This document shows, one piece after another, positions 1 to 9,674 of a stretch of 64,000 nucleotides of DNA. Position numbers and translations under genes: made by a program. Positions within the stretch are counted from its first letter, which is position 1, and each line of letters begins with the position of its first letter. Under the pieces are notes generated by a model. It ran no database searches. It was not told the origin of the DNA and saw nothing but the letters and a program-made list of their open reading frames with translations. This DNA comes from an uncultured Acidobacteriota bacterium (GTDB lineage Bacteria > Acidobacteriota > Thermoanaerobaculia > UBA5066). Location of the stretch: assembly GCA_903845115.1 (NCBI GenBank), contig CAIMWE010000168.1, positions 1 through 64,000 of the forward strand. Direction: 5' to 3'.

Positions 1-674
1 AGGGAGATCGCCTCGAGTTTCGAGTGGACCTCGAGCTTCTCCAGGATCCGGTGGATGTGGTTCCGCACGGTGGCCAGGCTGATGTCGAGCCGGTGAGCGA
101 TCTCCTTGTTCTGGAGGCCGGCGGCCACCCAGTGGAGGATCTCCCTCTCCCGCTCCGTGAGCGGCGGGTCCTCGGGCATCTCGGGCGGGAGCACGGAGAG
201 GGGGGAGAGAGTCTCGCCGGCCTTGGGGGCCTCGAGGTGGTGGATCACCGACGCGAGCCGGCTCCCGTGGTCGACGGGCTGGAGCATGTGGACGATCGTG
301 AAGGTCTCCGGCCGGCGTCCCGGGATCTGGACGATCGTGACGCCGAGGCTCTTGGCTTCCTTCCCCGCATCCTGGACGTTGATCTCGTAGCCCCGCACCG
401 GCTCGCCGTCCCGCGTGGCCGCCTTCACCGCGCAGTCGCGGTAGCAGAAGCGGTTCCCGAAGATGTCCCGCCCTCCGACGATCGCGTAGCAGGGTTTTCC
501 GAGGACCCTGGAGGCCGGATGCCCGAAGAGCTCCTCGGCGCCCCGGTTCCAGAAGACGATCCGGTCCTGCGCGTCCGTCGCGAACGCCGCCGGCACTCCC
601 GATGACAGGAGGTCGAGAAGATCGGTCCGCCCTCCCGCGGGCTGGGCCACCTTCGGAGATTTCTTCTTCGCCAT
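1..674 (-). CDS. PAS-domain / LuxR-type HTH transcriptional regulator (3' end truncated by window edge)
   Basis: Reverse-strand reading from ATG at 674: MAKKKSPKVAQPAGGRTDLLDLLSSGVPAAFATDAQDRIVFWNRGAEELFGHPASRVLG (PAS) followed by LTEREREILHWVAAGLQNKEIAHRLDISLATVRNHIHRILEKL (LuxR HTH). Not in the ORF track because it runs off the window. Confidence 0.85.
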   Translation of the reverse strand, partial: MAKKKSPKVAQPAGGRTDLLDLLSSGVPAAFATDAQDRIVFWNRGAEELFGHPASRVLGKPCYAIVGGRDIFGNRFCYRDCAVKAATRDGEPVRGYEINVQDAGKEAKSLGVTIVQIPGRRPETFTIVHMLQPVDHGSRLASVIHHLEAPKAGETLSPLSVLPPEMPEDPPLTEREREILHWVAAGLQNKEIAHRLDISLATVRNHIHRILEKLEVHSKLEAIS

Positions 675-754
675 CGCCTCTCCCCTACCCTGCAACGTCA
701 CGACTACCCTGAAGCCAATGAACTAACGAGTATAGTCTCTTCGTATCATTCTGT

Positions 755-781
755 GGGGACGGTCCTGAACTCGTGTATTGT
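755..781 (+). repeat. REP-like repeat copy A, upstream of RAYT
   Basis: GGGGACGGTCCTGAACTCGTGTATTGT; same family as copies at 1731, 36094 and 42132. Confidence 0.85.
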
Positions 782-1735
782 TTGCCGATGGCACGCCAGC
801 CCCGATTCGAGTTCGAGAACGCCCTGTACCACGTGATCGCCCGCGGCCTGGACCGCCGGCCCGTCTTTCGCGACGACGAAGACCGGAAGGGGTACCTCGA
901 CCGGCTGAAGGAGCTGTCGGGGCGAAGCGACGTCCAGCTCCTGGCCTTCTGCCTCATGCCCAACCACATCCACCTGGCCGTCCGGACCGGGAAGGTGCCT
1001 CTCTCGCGGGCGATGAGCCGCCTCCAGACCTCCTACGCCGTCGCCTTCAACAGGCGGCACGGCCGGTCCGGGCCGGTCTTCCAGGGGCGGTACCGGGCGC
1101 TGCTCGTCGACGAGGAATCCCACCTGCTGTCGCTGATCCGGTACATCCACCTCAATCCGGTCTCGGCGCGCCTGGCCGAGCGGCCCGAGGACTTTCCCTG
1201 GTCGAGCCACGCCGCCTACCTGAGGCCCGCCGTTCCCTGGCTCTCGTCCGAGACGGTCCTCGAGATGTTCGGGACCTCGCCGTCGTCCGCGCGGCGGGCC
1301 TTCCAGCGCTTCGTGACCGGGGCGGGGACGGTGGACTACGACCCCGACCGGGCCGCGGCCGGTTCGGTGGTCGGGGACGAGAAGTTCGTCCGGAAGAGCC
1401 TCCGGTCCGCCGGCCGCGAGGACCTCCTGGTCCGGGCGCTGAAGCTGGAGACGATCGTCCGCGAGGCCGCGGCCCGGGAAGGGGTCGGCCTCGAGGAGCT
1501 GACCGGTCCGGGCCGCGAACGGCGCCTCACCCGCGTCCGGACGGTCTGCGCGCTCGTCGCCCGCGACCTCGCCTCCATCCCCGTCGCGCGGACGGCCCGC
1601 TACTTCCGCCGCGACCCGTCTACCCTCTCCAGGGACCTGGCGCGCCTGGAGGGCTCCCTCGCCAGCGATCAGGCGCTCGGCGAGGCCGTGAGCTCGCTGA
1701 GATCGGCTCTTTCGGGGCGGCCGCCGACAGAATAA
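773..1735 (+). CDS. REP-associated tyrosine transposase (IS200-like Y1 transposase, RAYT) with C-terminal DnaA-domain-IV-like HTH
   Basis: ARQPRFEFENALYHVIARGLDRRPVFRDDED...CLMPNHIHLAVRTG...GPVFQGRYRALLVDEESHLLSLIRYIHLNPV is the RAYT signature; GTG start at 773 or ATG at 788. Confidence 0.93.
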   Translation: MYCLPMARQPRFEFENALYHVIARGLDRRPVFRDDEDRKGYLDRLKELSGRSDVQLLAFCLMPNHIHLAVRTGKVPLSRAMSRLQTSYAVAFNRRHGRSGPVFQGRYRALLVDEESHLLSLIRYIHLNPVSARLAERPEDFPWSSHAAYLRPAVPWLSSETVLEMFGTSPSSARRAFQRFVTGAGTVDYDPDRAAAGSVVGDEKFVRKSLRSAGREDLLVRALKLETIVREAAAREGVGLEELTGPGRERRLTRVRTVCALVARDLASIPVARTARYFRRDPSTLSRDLARLEGSLASDQALGEAVSSLRSALSGRPPTE

Positions 1736-1758
1736 TACACGATTTCACGACCGTCCCC
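1731..1758 (-). repeat. REP-like repeat copy B, inverted relative to copy A
   Basis: Reverse complement reads GGGGACGGTCGTGAAATCGTGTATTATT. Confidence 0.85.
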
Positions 1759-2968
1759 CTTCGAGGCACTCCGCCAGGCTCGGGTCCTTCAGGGGAACCG
1801 CGCCGTGGCGAGCGAGCGCCCAGCCGAAGACCAGCGTGAAGAGCCCGACGAAACCGAGCGTCACGACGAGCTCGACGACCGGGAGGTGGGCGTGCGCCGT
1901 CTCGTGGCCGTGGCCGATCGACGGCCCGACCATGAGGTAGAGCTCCCAGAACTGGGCGAAGAGGATCACGAGAGCGACCGGGACCAGCTTCTTCGGCTGC
2001 CGCTTGGCCTCCCGGGAGATCAGGAGCAGGAACGGGACCACGAACTTGAGGAGCGGCAGCAGGAGGAAGTAGGGCAGCCAGCCGTTCTGTGCCCGCTTCA
2101 GGAAGTAGACCGTCTCCTCGGGCAGGTTGGCGTACCAGATCAGCATGAACTGGCAGAAGTAGATGTACGCCCAGAAGCCCGTGGCCGCGAAGAGCATCTT
2201 GGCGAGGCTGTGGAGGTGGCTCGCGGTCAGGAACCCCTTCAGCTTCCTGCTCGCGTAGAGGAGTCCCGCCGCCACCGCGACGAACGCGAGCCCGGTCTGG
2301 ATGACGTCGGTGAAGACGAGGACCGCGAACATCGTCGAGAACCAGTGCGCGTCGAGCGACAGGAGGAGGTAGAAGCTGACGACGCTGATCGTCAGCGCGA
2401 AGACCACCAGGAAGAGCGCCGACAGGCCGTGGCTCCGGGCCGTGAGCGCGACGCCGCCTTCCTGGTCCTGCCTCCGCGAGGCGCCCACGATGGCGGCCGC
2501 GAAGACCACCCAGAGCGCCAGGCTGACGGCCACCAGCGCGTAGAACATGTTCATGTTCAGGAACGGCGCCTTGTGGGTCAGGAGGGCGTCCAGGGCGACC
2601 GCGTCCCGGTGGGACCAGTGGTAGAGCGACGGCGCCCCGAGGCCCACGGCCAGGGTGAGCAGCCCGCCCGGGACGAGCCAGGCGGTCATCGCCTCCGGGA
2701 TCCGGCGCATCGAGACCGACCAGGTGCCGCGGGCGAGATAGGTGATGGCGATCCACGCCACGCCGAAGACCCCGAGCCCGAGGGCGAAGAAGACGCCGAT
2801 CAGGTAGGAGCTCCAGGCGAGCGCCGCGTGCCCTCCGGCGAGGGCCCAGGCGAAGGCCGCGATCCCGGCGACGACGACGAGGACCGAGGCGGCCAGGATG
2901 CTGCCGGGAAGGGCGAGGCGCTCCGGCGGGGCGGGAAGGGCATCGACGTGATCCGATGAGTGGCTCAT
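1745..2968 (-). CDS. actF: Alternative complex III subunit ActF (NrfD/PsrC-like integral membrane protein)
   Basis: MSHSSDHVDALPAPPERLALPGSILAASVLVVVAGIAAFAWALAGGHAALAWSSYLIGVFFALGLG...; multi-TM protein in act gene order. Confidence 0.85.
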   Translation of the reverse strand: MSHSSDHVDALPAPPERLALPGSILAASVLVVVAGIAAFAWALAGGHAALAWSSYLIGVFFALGLGVFGVAWIAITYLARGTWSVSMRRIPEAMTAWLVPGGLLTLAVGLGAPSLYHWSHRDAVALDALLTHKAPFLNMNMFYALVAVSLALWVVFAAAIVGASRRQDQEGGVALTARSHGLSALFLVVFALTISVVSFYLLLSLDAHWFSTMFAVLVFTDVIQTGLAFVAVAAGLLYASRKLKGFLTASHLHSLAKMLFAATGFWAYIYFCQFMLIWYANLPEETVYFLKRAQNGWLPYFLLLPLLKFVVPFLLLISREAKRQPKKLVPVALVILFAQFWELYLMVGPSIGHGHETAHAHLPVVELVVTLGFVGLFTLVFGWALARHGAVPLKDPSLAECLEGGRS

Positions 2969-3615
2969 CACTTGCCCCCTTGGGTGGCGGCTGCAGCCGC
3001 CGCTTGTACCGGGACCGGTTGAGGCGGAGCCGGAGCAACGGGCTGCTCGCTCTGCATCTTGCGGATGTAGTGGACGACGGACCAGATGTCCTTCGTGTCG
3101 ACCTGGCGAGAGTGGCTCGGCATCGAGTTCTGGCCGCGCATCGGGCGGTGGAACAGCTGCCCGTCGGGCCAGTCCCGGACCTTCTGGGTCATCAGGCTCG
3201 GGGGCTTGGGGAAGAGCGCGGTGACGTGGCCGTCCCCCGCCCCCTTCGGGCCGTGGCACGCGATGCAGACGTTCTCGTAGACGAACTTCCCGTGGGCGAG
3301 GACCTCGGGCGATGCCGGGAACGGGTTCTTCAGCTCGGCGCCGGCCCTGTCGGCCTCGTTCTGGGCGTACGGGTAGGGATCGTCCCCCTTCGCGACGGTC
3401 CCCGCCTGGGGCTCCATCATCCCCGTGGCGCGGGCGCCGAAGATGTCCTTGCGCTGGGGCTTCAGCTTCGGCTGGCTGCCCATGTCGAGGAAGTTTCCCT
3501 CGCGGTGGGGCGTCCGGCCGGCCGGGAGGCCCAGGTCGCAGCCGGTTGAAAGGACGGCGAGCGCCGCGACCGCGGCGAGCTTGGTGAGCGCCGGCAGGGA
3601 GGCCGCCTTACGCAT
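2968..3615 (-). CDS. actE: Alternative complex III subunit ActE, monoheme cytochrome c lipoprotein
   Basis: Lipobox-like LSTGC, one CIACH heme motif; position between actD and actF. Confidence 0.88.
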   Translation of the reverse strand: MRKAASLPALTKLAAVAALAVLSTGCDLGLPAGRTPHREGNFLDMGSQPKLKPQRKDIFGARATGMMEPQAGTVAKGDDPYPYAQNEADRAGAELKNPFPASPEVLAHGKFVYENVCIACHGPKGAGDGHVTALFPKPPSLMTQKVRDWPDGQLFHRPMRGQNSMPSHSRQVDTKDIWSVVHYIRKMQSEQPVAPAPPQPVPVQAAAAAATQGGK

Positions 3616-4159
3616 GGGCTTCTCCTTCGACGTCGACGAGGCGGACGCCCTGGGCGCCGAGCGACTTCAGGAACGCGGTCGCCTCGGCGGGGTTCCATTT
3701 CGGGTCGGTGGCGGAGATCCAGAGGACGAAGCGGTCGATCGTCGCCCCGGTCTGGATGGCCATCGGCGGCGGCTGCGGCACCGTGTCGGACTTGCCGGCG
3801 ATGATCGCCAGGATCGCGCTCCCGATGGCCGCCCAGAAGACCATCGCCTCGAAGGTGATGGGGATGAAGGCGGGCCAGGAGGCGTGCGGCTTGCCGCCGA
3901 AGTTCATCGGCCAGTCGTAGACCATCACGTAGAACTGGAGGCCGAGGCCGAAGGTGATCCCGCAGATCGCGAGGACCCCCGTCACCCACGGGATCCAGGA
4001 GCGCTTCTGCCCCATCGCCTCCTCCATCCCGTGGATCGGGAAGGGGGTGAGGAAGTCGAAGTGCTTCCATCCGGCGTCCCGGACCTTCGCCGCGGCGGCG
4101 AGGGCCTCGTCGGGCTCGCAGAAATGGCCGAGGATGCCCTTGGTCGAGGTCGGCATCAT
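3608..4159 (-). CDS. actD: Alternative complex III subunit ActD (DUF3341)
   Basis: GILGHFCEPDEALAAAAKVRDAGWKHFDFLTPFPIHGMEEAMG... typical ActD; two TM helices. Confidence 0.9.
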   Translation of the reverse strand: MMPTSTKGILGHFCEPDEALAAAAKVRDAGWKHFDFLTPFPIHGMEEAMGQKRSWIPWVTGVLAICGITFGLGLQFYVMVYDWPMNFGGKPHASWPAFIPITFEAMVFWAAIGSAILAIIAGKSDTVPQPPPMAIQTGATIDRFVLWISATDPKWNPAEATAFLKSLGAQGVRLVDVEGEAHA

Positions 4160-4173
4160 GGTCGTCACCTCCC

Positions 4174-5688
4174 TTAGGCCCTGGCCGCGCCGGCTTGCGC
4201 GGCGGCTCTGGCGTTTGTCGGGGCGTCTGTCGGGGCGCTCCTCGCCACCTTCGGGTCCATCACCCCCTTCACCTCGGAGATCGCGATGACGGGCAGGACC
4301 CGGACGAAGAGCAGGAAGAGCGTGAAGAAGAGACCGAAGGATCCGAGGAGGATCGCGTAGTCCCAGCGGGTCAGGGCGTACATGCCCCACGAGGAGGGCA
4401 GGAAGTCGCGGTGGAGCGAGGTGACGACGATGACGTAGCGCTCGAACCACATCCCGACGTTCACCAGGATCGAGACGACGAAGAGGCTCCAGGTGTTGCG
4501 CCGCATCTTCTTGAACCAGAAGAGCTGCGGCACGATGGCGTTGCAGGTGAACATGATGAAGTAGGCCCACCCGTACGGCCCGAACGCCCGGTTCTTGAAG
4601 ATGAAGCCTTCCCACTCGCTCCCCGAGTACCAGGCCATGAAGAACTCGGTGGAGTAGGCGAAGCCGACCAGCATGCCGGTCAGCATCAGGACCTTCGCCA
4701 TCGCCTCCATGTGGTTCGTCGTGATGTAGTTCTTCATCCCGAAGTAGCCGCGCATGAAAGTCATCAGCGTGATGACCATCGCGAAGCCCGAGAAGATGGC
4801 CCCGATGACGAAGTAGGGCGGGAAGATCGTGGTGTGCCAGCCCGGCAGGATCGACGTCGCGAAGTCGAACGAGACGATGGTGTGGACCGAGAAGACGAGC
4901 GGCGTCGCGAAGGCCGCGAGGATCATGTAGGCCGATTCGTAGTGCCGCCACGCCCGGGAGGAGCCCGTCCACCCGAAGCTCATCGCGTTGTAGATCGCCT
5001 TCCGCCAGGGGTGGGTGGCCCGGTCGCGGACGGTGGCGAGGTCCGGGAGGAGCCCGACGTACCAGAAGGTCAGCGAGACGAGGCCGTACGTCGAGATCGC
5101 GAAGATGTCCCACGCCAGCGGCGAGTTGAAGTTCACCCAGAGCGGCCCGCGGGCGTTCGGGTAGGGAACCAGCCAGTAGGCGAACCAGGCCCGGCCGAGG
5201 TGGATGATCGGGAAGATCCCGGCGCAGGCGACGGCGAAGAGGGTCATCGCCTCCGCCGCGCGGTTGATGCCGGTGCGCCACCGCTGGCGGAAAAGGAAGA
5301 GGACCGCCGAGATCAGGGTGCCGGCGTGCCCGATTCCGATCCAGAAGACGAAGTTGATGATGAACGAGCCCCAGCCGACGGGATGGTTGATCCCCAGGAT
5401 CCCCATGCCCGAGTAGAAGAGCATCACCATCGCGAAGGCGCCGACCAGGAAGACGGTGAACGCGACCGAGAACGCGATCCACCAGCGCTTCGTCGGGAAC
5501 TGCTCGGTGTGCATGCAGATGTCGCGGTCGACGTCGGCCCAGGTCTTCCCGCCCGTGACGAGCGGCTCCTCGACCTCGAGGTCGCCCCCGAAGGGGCCTT
5601 TCCCCGCGAGGACGATCGGCTCTCCCGTGAGCTGGCTGTCGTCCATCACCGTTGCGTAAGGACTGGGACTCGCCTCAAGCCTTGTCAT
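4174..5688 (-). CDS. actC: Alternative complex III subunit ActC (NrfD/PsrC family quinone-interacting membrane subunit)
   Basis: 504-aa polytopic protein with NrfD family features ([60 protein letters not shown]). Confidence 0.92.
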   Translation of the reverse strand: MTRLEASPSPYATVMDDSQLTGEPIVLAGKGPFGGDLEVEEPLVTGGKTWADVDRDICMHTEQFPTKRWWIAFSVAFTVFLVGAFAMVMLFYSGMGILGINHPVGWGSFIINFVFWIGIGHAGTLISAVLFLFRQRWRTGINRAAEAMTLFAVACAGIFPIIHLGRAWFAYWLVPYPNARGPLWVNFNSPLAWDIFAISTYGLVSLTFWYVGLLPDLATVRDRATHPWRKAIYNAMSFGWTGSSRAWRHYESAYMILAAFATPLVFSVHTIVSFDFATSILPGWHTTIFPPYFVIGAIFSGFAMVITLMTFMRGYFGMKNYITTNHMEAMAKVLMLTGMLVGFAYSTEFFMAWYSGSEWEGFIFKNRAFGPYGWAYFIMFTCNAIVPQLFWFKKMRRNTWSLFVVSILVNVGMWFERYVIVVTSLHRDFLPSSWGMYALTRWDYAILLGSFGLFFTLFLLFVRVLPVIAISEVKGVMDPKVARSAPTDAPTNARAAAQAGAARA

Positions 5689-8600
5689 TGCGCACCTTCG
5701 TCAGGTAAGAGATCGACGGCTTCACGCCGGTCGCCTCGAGGAGCTTCATGGCCCGCGGGTGCGCGGCCAGCGCCGCGACCTGGGAGCCCGGGGCATTCAC
5801 GTCGCCGAAGGTGATGGCTCCCGTGGGGCAGGCCTCCATGCAGGCCGGCACGACGGCTCCGTCCGGGAAGTGGTCCTTCTTGTGACCGGCCCGCGTCGCC
5901 TCGGCCCGCGCCTCGCGGATCCGCTGGACGCAGAACGAGCACTTCTCCATGACGCCGCGGCTCCTGACCGTCACTTCCGGGTTGTTCTTCATCTGCATCG
6001 GCGGGCGGGTGTTCAGGTCGTTCTGGCGTCCCAGCCGCTTGTCGAGGGCCCGGAAGAGCGCGCTCTCCTTGGCGGTGGAGTACTCCCAGAAGTTGAAGCG
6101 CCTCACCTTGAACGGGCAGTTGTTGGCGCAGTACCGGGTCCCGACGCAGCGGTTGTAGACCTGCTCGTTCAGGCCGTCCTCGCTGTGCATCGTGGCCACG
6201 AACGGGCAGACCGTCTCGCACGGCGCGTTCTCGCAGTGCTGGCAGAGCATCGGCTCGAAGAGGGTCTGGGGCTCCTCGACCACCGGGAGGGGGCCGTCCC
6301 ACACCTCGGCGTTCCAGTGGCCGTCCTTCTTCGGCGCGTCGTAGTACCGGTCGATCCGCATCCACGACATGTCGCGCCCGTCGATGATCCCCTGCCGCCC
6401 GACGACGGGGATGTTGTTCTCCGCCTGGCACCCGATCACGCACTTGCCGCATCCGTTGCACCTGGAGAGGTCGATGGCCATGCCCCAGCGGGCGTTCGGG
6501 TACTTGTGGTCGGGCCAGGCGGAGGGGCCGCCCTCCTGCTGCTCGGTCCCGGACTTCGGGTCCTTCTCGTAGGCCGAAAGGGTGGTGGCCGGGACGATCG
6601 GCCGGCGGTCCCGATCGATGACGTCCGACCCCTGGGCGAAGGCCAGCTCCTCGCGGCCGGAGGCCTTCTGGAGGGTGACCGGAAGGCCCGCTCCGACGAC
6701 CCGGCCGCCCGCGAGCGTCCGGAGCGCGAAGGCGTTCGGGCCGACGCCGCTGCCGATGACCCCGCAGGCCGACCGTCCGAGGCCCAGCGGGATCGCGATC
6801 TGGTCGTTGTGCATGCCGGCGTGGCGGTAGGCCGGGGCGACCAGCGAGGCGCCCCCCGCCTTGACCTCGACGAGGTCGCCGTTCTTGAGCTTCATCTCGT
6901 CGAACCGGCGCGGGGCGATCGAGACCGCCCCTCCCCAGGTGATCCGGGTGATCGGGTCGGGGAACTCCTGCAGCCACGCGTTGTTCGCGCCGCGGCCGTC
7001 CCGGTGGGCGAGGTGAGGGTAGAGCTGGAGCTCGAGGCCCTGCGCGGGCGCGACGGGCGTCCCGAGGAGCGCCAGGGCCCCGGGGGAGAGCTTTCGCGGC
7101 GCGCTCGCCGCGGGAGCGGGACCCTGGAAGGTGCCGTCGCGGAGGACCTCGTTCCAGGCCTTCTCGAACGCCGCCGTGACGGGCTCCTTGAAGAAGAGCG
7201 TCTTTCCCCAGTACGCCCGGAGGAAGTGCCAGCCGGGGTTGGGGTTCGGGACGGGGGCGTTGGACGGGGCGCCGGGAACGGGGAGCGTCGCCGCGGCGGC
7301 CGCGGCGATCGGGCCCGGGACCCCCGCCGCCGCTCCCCAGGCCACGAGGACGTCGAGGAGGCCCTTCGTGTCGTGGAGCGGCTGGATGGTGGGCTGCTGG
7401 ATGGTGTAGAGGCCGCCCGGGAGCGCCGCGTCGCCCCAGCACTCGAAGGAGTGGCTGGCCGGCGCGAGGTAGTCCGCCATCGAGCTCGTCTCGTCCACCC
7501 GGTCGTTGAGGGAGACGACGAAGGAGACCCTGGCGAGCGCCTCGGCGAACCTGACCTGAGCCGGCGCGTCGTAGACCGGGTTCACGCCCGCCACGATCAG
7601 CGTCTGGACCTTGCCCGCCCGCATGTCGTCGGCCAGCGCCGCGAGGGCCTGGGCCCTGCCGGAGACCGGTTCCGAAGCCGCGACCTCGTCGAGGAGGCCT
7701 CCCGCGAGGGCGTCCACCGAGAGGTTCAGGAGGAGGACCGCCGCCTCGAGGGCTTCGCCGCCCGCCGAGGTGCTCGCCGACCCGCCGGCGAGGGCCAGCG
7801 CCTTGCCGCGGGCCCTCACCAGCTCGGCGGCGAGGCCGCGGATCGCCCTGGCGTCGACGCCGGAGAGCTTCGCAACCGCCTCCGGCGCGAACGGCGCGAG
7901 GGCCTTCTGGACCTCCGTATCCCCGGCCAGGGGCCCGGCCTTCTGGCCGATCACGACCTCGTTCGCCACGGAGGCCGCGACGGCCGCCAGCTGGGAGTCG
8001 CGCACCCTGATCCGCTGGTCGGCGTTGGCGCCGGTGAGAGTGAGGCGTCCCTCGACCTGGACGAAGCGGCTCATCTTCGCGCCGCCCTTCGCGCCGGGAG
8101 CCCTCCGCTGGGCGAAGTCGCGCTCCAGCCCGTCGGCCGGGTCGTCGAGGAACTCCGCGCCGAAGCCGATGAGGAGGTCCGCCTTGTCGAGGCGCGGGCG
8201 GGGGACGCGCGCGTCGCCGAACGCCTTCTTCCAGGCGGACGCGACGGCGTCGGCCTCCAGGGGCGCGTAGGCGACGTGCGAGAGGCCGGTGTGGGCCGAG
8301 AGCTCCGCGATGGCGGCCCGGAGCGAGGGGCTGGAGACCGGGCCGGTCAGGAGGACCGCCCGGCCCTTCCCCTTCCCGAGGCGCGCCGCGACGGCGGCAC
8401 CGACGGCGGGCCACGTGCTGGCGACCGGGCTGCCCTTTCCGCGCCGCACCGAGACCGGCCCCTTGGCGCGGTCCGGGTCGTACAGGTCCATCAGGGCCGC
8501 GTGGTGGCGCAGCGCCAGGCCCCGTCCGCTGGCGTCGCCGGGGCTCGGCGCCACGAGGATCGGGCGCCCCTCCCGCGTGCGCACGAGCACGGGCGAGCCG

Positions 8601-8815
8601 TCGAGCACGGTGGCGAAGAACCGGGCGCGCCCCTGGCCGTCGACGAGGGTCTCGGGCATGTCGTGAAACGGGATCGTCGACTCCTGGGGCGGCTGGCACC
8701 CCGTCGTCGCAAGGGCCCCCGCCGCGGCGAGGGCGCCGCTCAGCCGGAGGAACTCGCGCCGGTCGAGCGCGGAGACTTCCGGCTCGGGGCTGGTCTCGTT
8801 CGGTCTCATCGTCAT
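5675..8815 (-). CDS. actB: Alternative complex III subunit ActB (molybdopterin-oxidoreductase-like domain plus 4Fe-4S ferredoxin domains)
   Basis: 1046 aa; TAT-like N-terminus ([23 protein letters not shown]); [34 protein letters not shown] Fe-S motifs. Confidence 0.93.
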   Translation of the reverse strand: MTMRPNETSPEPEVSALDRREFLRLSGALAAAGALATTGCQPPQESTIPFHDMPETLVDGQGRARFFATVLDGSPVLVRTREGRPILVAPSPGDASGRGLALRHHAALMDLYDPDRAKGPVSVRRGKGSPVASTWPAVGAAVAARLGKGKGRAVLLTGPVSSPSLRAAIAELSAHTGLSHVAYAPLEADAVASAWKKAFGDARVPRPRLDKADLLIGFGAEFLDDPADGLERDFAQRRAPGAKGGAKMSRFVQVEGRLTLTGANADQRIRVRDSQLAAVAASVANEVVIGQKAGPLAGDTEVQKALAPFAPEAVAKLSGVDARAIRGLAAELVRARGKALALAGGSASTSAGGEALEAAVLLLNLSVDALAGGLLDEVAASEPVSGRAQALAALADDMRAGKVQTLIVAGVNPVYDAPAQVRFAEALARVSFVVSLNDRVDETSSMADYLAPASHSFECWGDAALPGGLYTIQQPTIQPLHDTKGLLDVLVAWGAAAGVPGPIAAAAAATLPVPGAPSNAPVPNPNPGWHFLRAYWGKTLFFKEPVTAAFEKAWNEVLRDGTFQGPAPAASAPRKLSPGALALLGTPVAPAQGLELQLYPHLAHRDGRGANNAWLQEFPDPITRITWGGAVSIAPRRFDEMKLKNGDLVEVKAGGASLVAPAYRHAGMHNDQIAIPLGLGRSACGVIGSGVGPNAFALRTLAGGRVVGAGLPVTLQKASGREELAFAQGSDVIDRDRRPIVPATTLSAYEKDPKSGTEQQEGGPSAWPDHKYPNARWGMAIDLSRCNGCGKCVIGCQAENNIPVVGRQGIIDGRDMSWMRIDRYYDAPKKDGHWNAEVWDGPLPVVEEPQTLFEPMLCQHCENAPCETVCPFVATMHSEDGLNEQVYNRCVGTRYCANNCPFKVRRFNFWEYSTAKESALFRALDKRLGRQNDLNTRPPMQMKNNPEVTVRSRGVMEKCSFCVQRIREARAEATRAGHKKDHFPDGAVVPACMEACPTGAITFGDVNAPGSQVAALAAHPRAMKLLEATGVKPSISYLTKVRNDKA

Positions 8816-8822
8816 CTCCCCC

Positions 8823-9452
8823 CTACCGGTGACACGTGACGCAGTCAGTGGGGCCCTTCATCTCGGGCTTTCGGTGGCAATCCAGGCACCACTGCATGTT
8901 GAACGGGTTCTTCACGCGGACGATCTCGTCCAGCTCGACCTTGCCGTGGCAGTGCTCGCAGGCGTTGGTCATCGGGATGCCCTGCGCGTCCTTCACCAGG
9001 GCCAGCTTCGGCTCGCCCTTCTCGTTCTTGGCGTTCAGGTGGGCCGAGTGGTCGTAGTAGACGAAGTCGGGAAGGTTGTGGACCTTCACCCACGGGATCG
9101 GCTCCCCGCGGTCCCAGTACTCCTTCATCTTCAGGACCCACTCCCTGTTGAGGCCCACCGTGCTGTGGCAGTTCATGCACACGGCCGTGGACGGGACCGT
9201 CGAGTGGCGCCCCTTGTAGGGCATCGTGTGGCAGTAGAGGCAGGGGATGCCGAACCCCCCGACGTTCACCATCTCCCCCTTGGCGTTCTTCTCCATCTTG
9301 GGAGCTCCCGCCATCCGGGTGTGCCGGAAGAGGATGGGCTGGCGTGGTTCGTACCCCTTGCGCGCGTTGCTGAACGCGTACGCCAGGGAGCCCGTCACCA
9401 CCACCCCCAGGAGGAGGAGAAGGATGCGGACGGACTTCTTCGGTCGGCTCAT
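8823..9452 (-). CDS. actA: Alternative complex III subunit ActA, pentaheme cytochrome c
   Basis: Five CxxCH motifs (CLYCH, CMNCH, CEHCH, CLDCH, CVTCH) after an N-terminal TM anchor. Confidence 0.9.
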   Translation of the reverse strand: MSRPKKSVRILLLLLGVVVTGSLAYAFSNARKGYEPRQPILFRHTRMAGAPKMEKNAKGEMVNVGGFGIPCLYCHTMPYKGRHSTVPSTAVCMNCHSTVGLNREWVLKMKEYWDRGEPIPWVKVHNLPDFVYYDHSAHLNAKNEKGEPKLALVKDAQGIPMTNACEHCHGKVELDEIVRVKNPFNMQWCLDCHRKPEMKGPTDCVTCHR

Positions 9453-9673
9453 TTGGGGTCCCTCCTTGTCGATGCGGCTTCCGTCGGCTCTGAGGGCTTC
9501 GGGGGGGTGCCGTTGGAGATCGCCGGCCGGGGTTCCTCGTCGTCGAAGAGGATCCGGACGGCGGGTGTATCGAGGTCGTCGAACTGTCCCGAACGCGCGG
9601 CCCAGAGGAAGAGCCCCAACGCGATGGCGGCGATGAGGAGCGCCAGCGGCAGGAGCACGAAGATCGTCTCCAC
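9449..9673 (-). CDS. ccoS: cbb3-type cytochrome oxidase assembly protein CcoS
   Basis: METIFVLLPLALLIAAIALGLFLWAARSGQFDDLDTPAVRILFDDEE, the canonical CcoS pattern. Confidence 0.93.
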   Translation of the reverse strand: METIFVLLPLALLIAAIALGLFLWAARSGQFDDLDTPAVRILFDDEEPRPAISNGTPPKPSEPTEAASTRRDPK

Positions 9674-9674
9674 G

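Noticed and set aside
3608-5482. 624-aa minus-strand ORF as a single protein
   Set aside because: Only the C-terminal part (from about 4159) reads as ActD; the remainder is an off-frame reading of actC.
5759-8839. 1026-aa plus-strand ORF
   Set aside because: Shadow of actB on the opposite strand.
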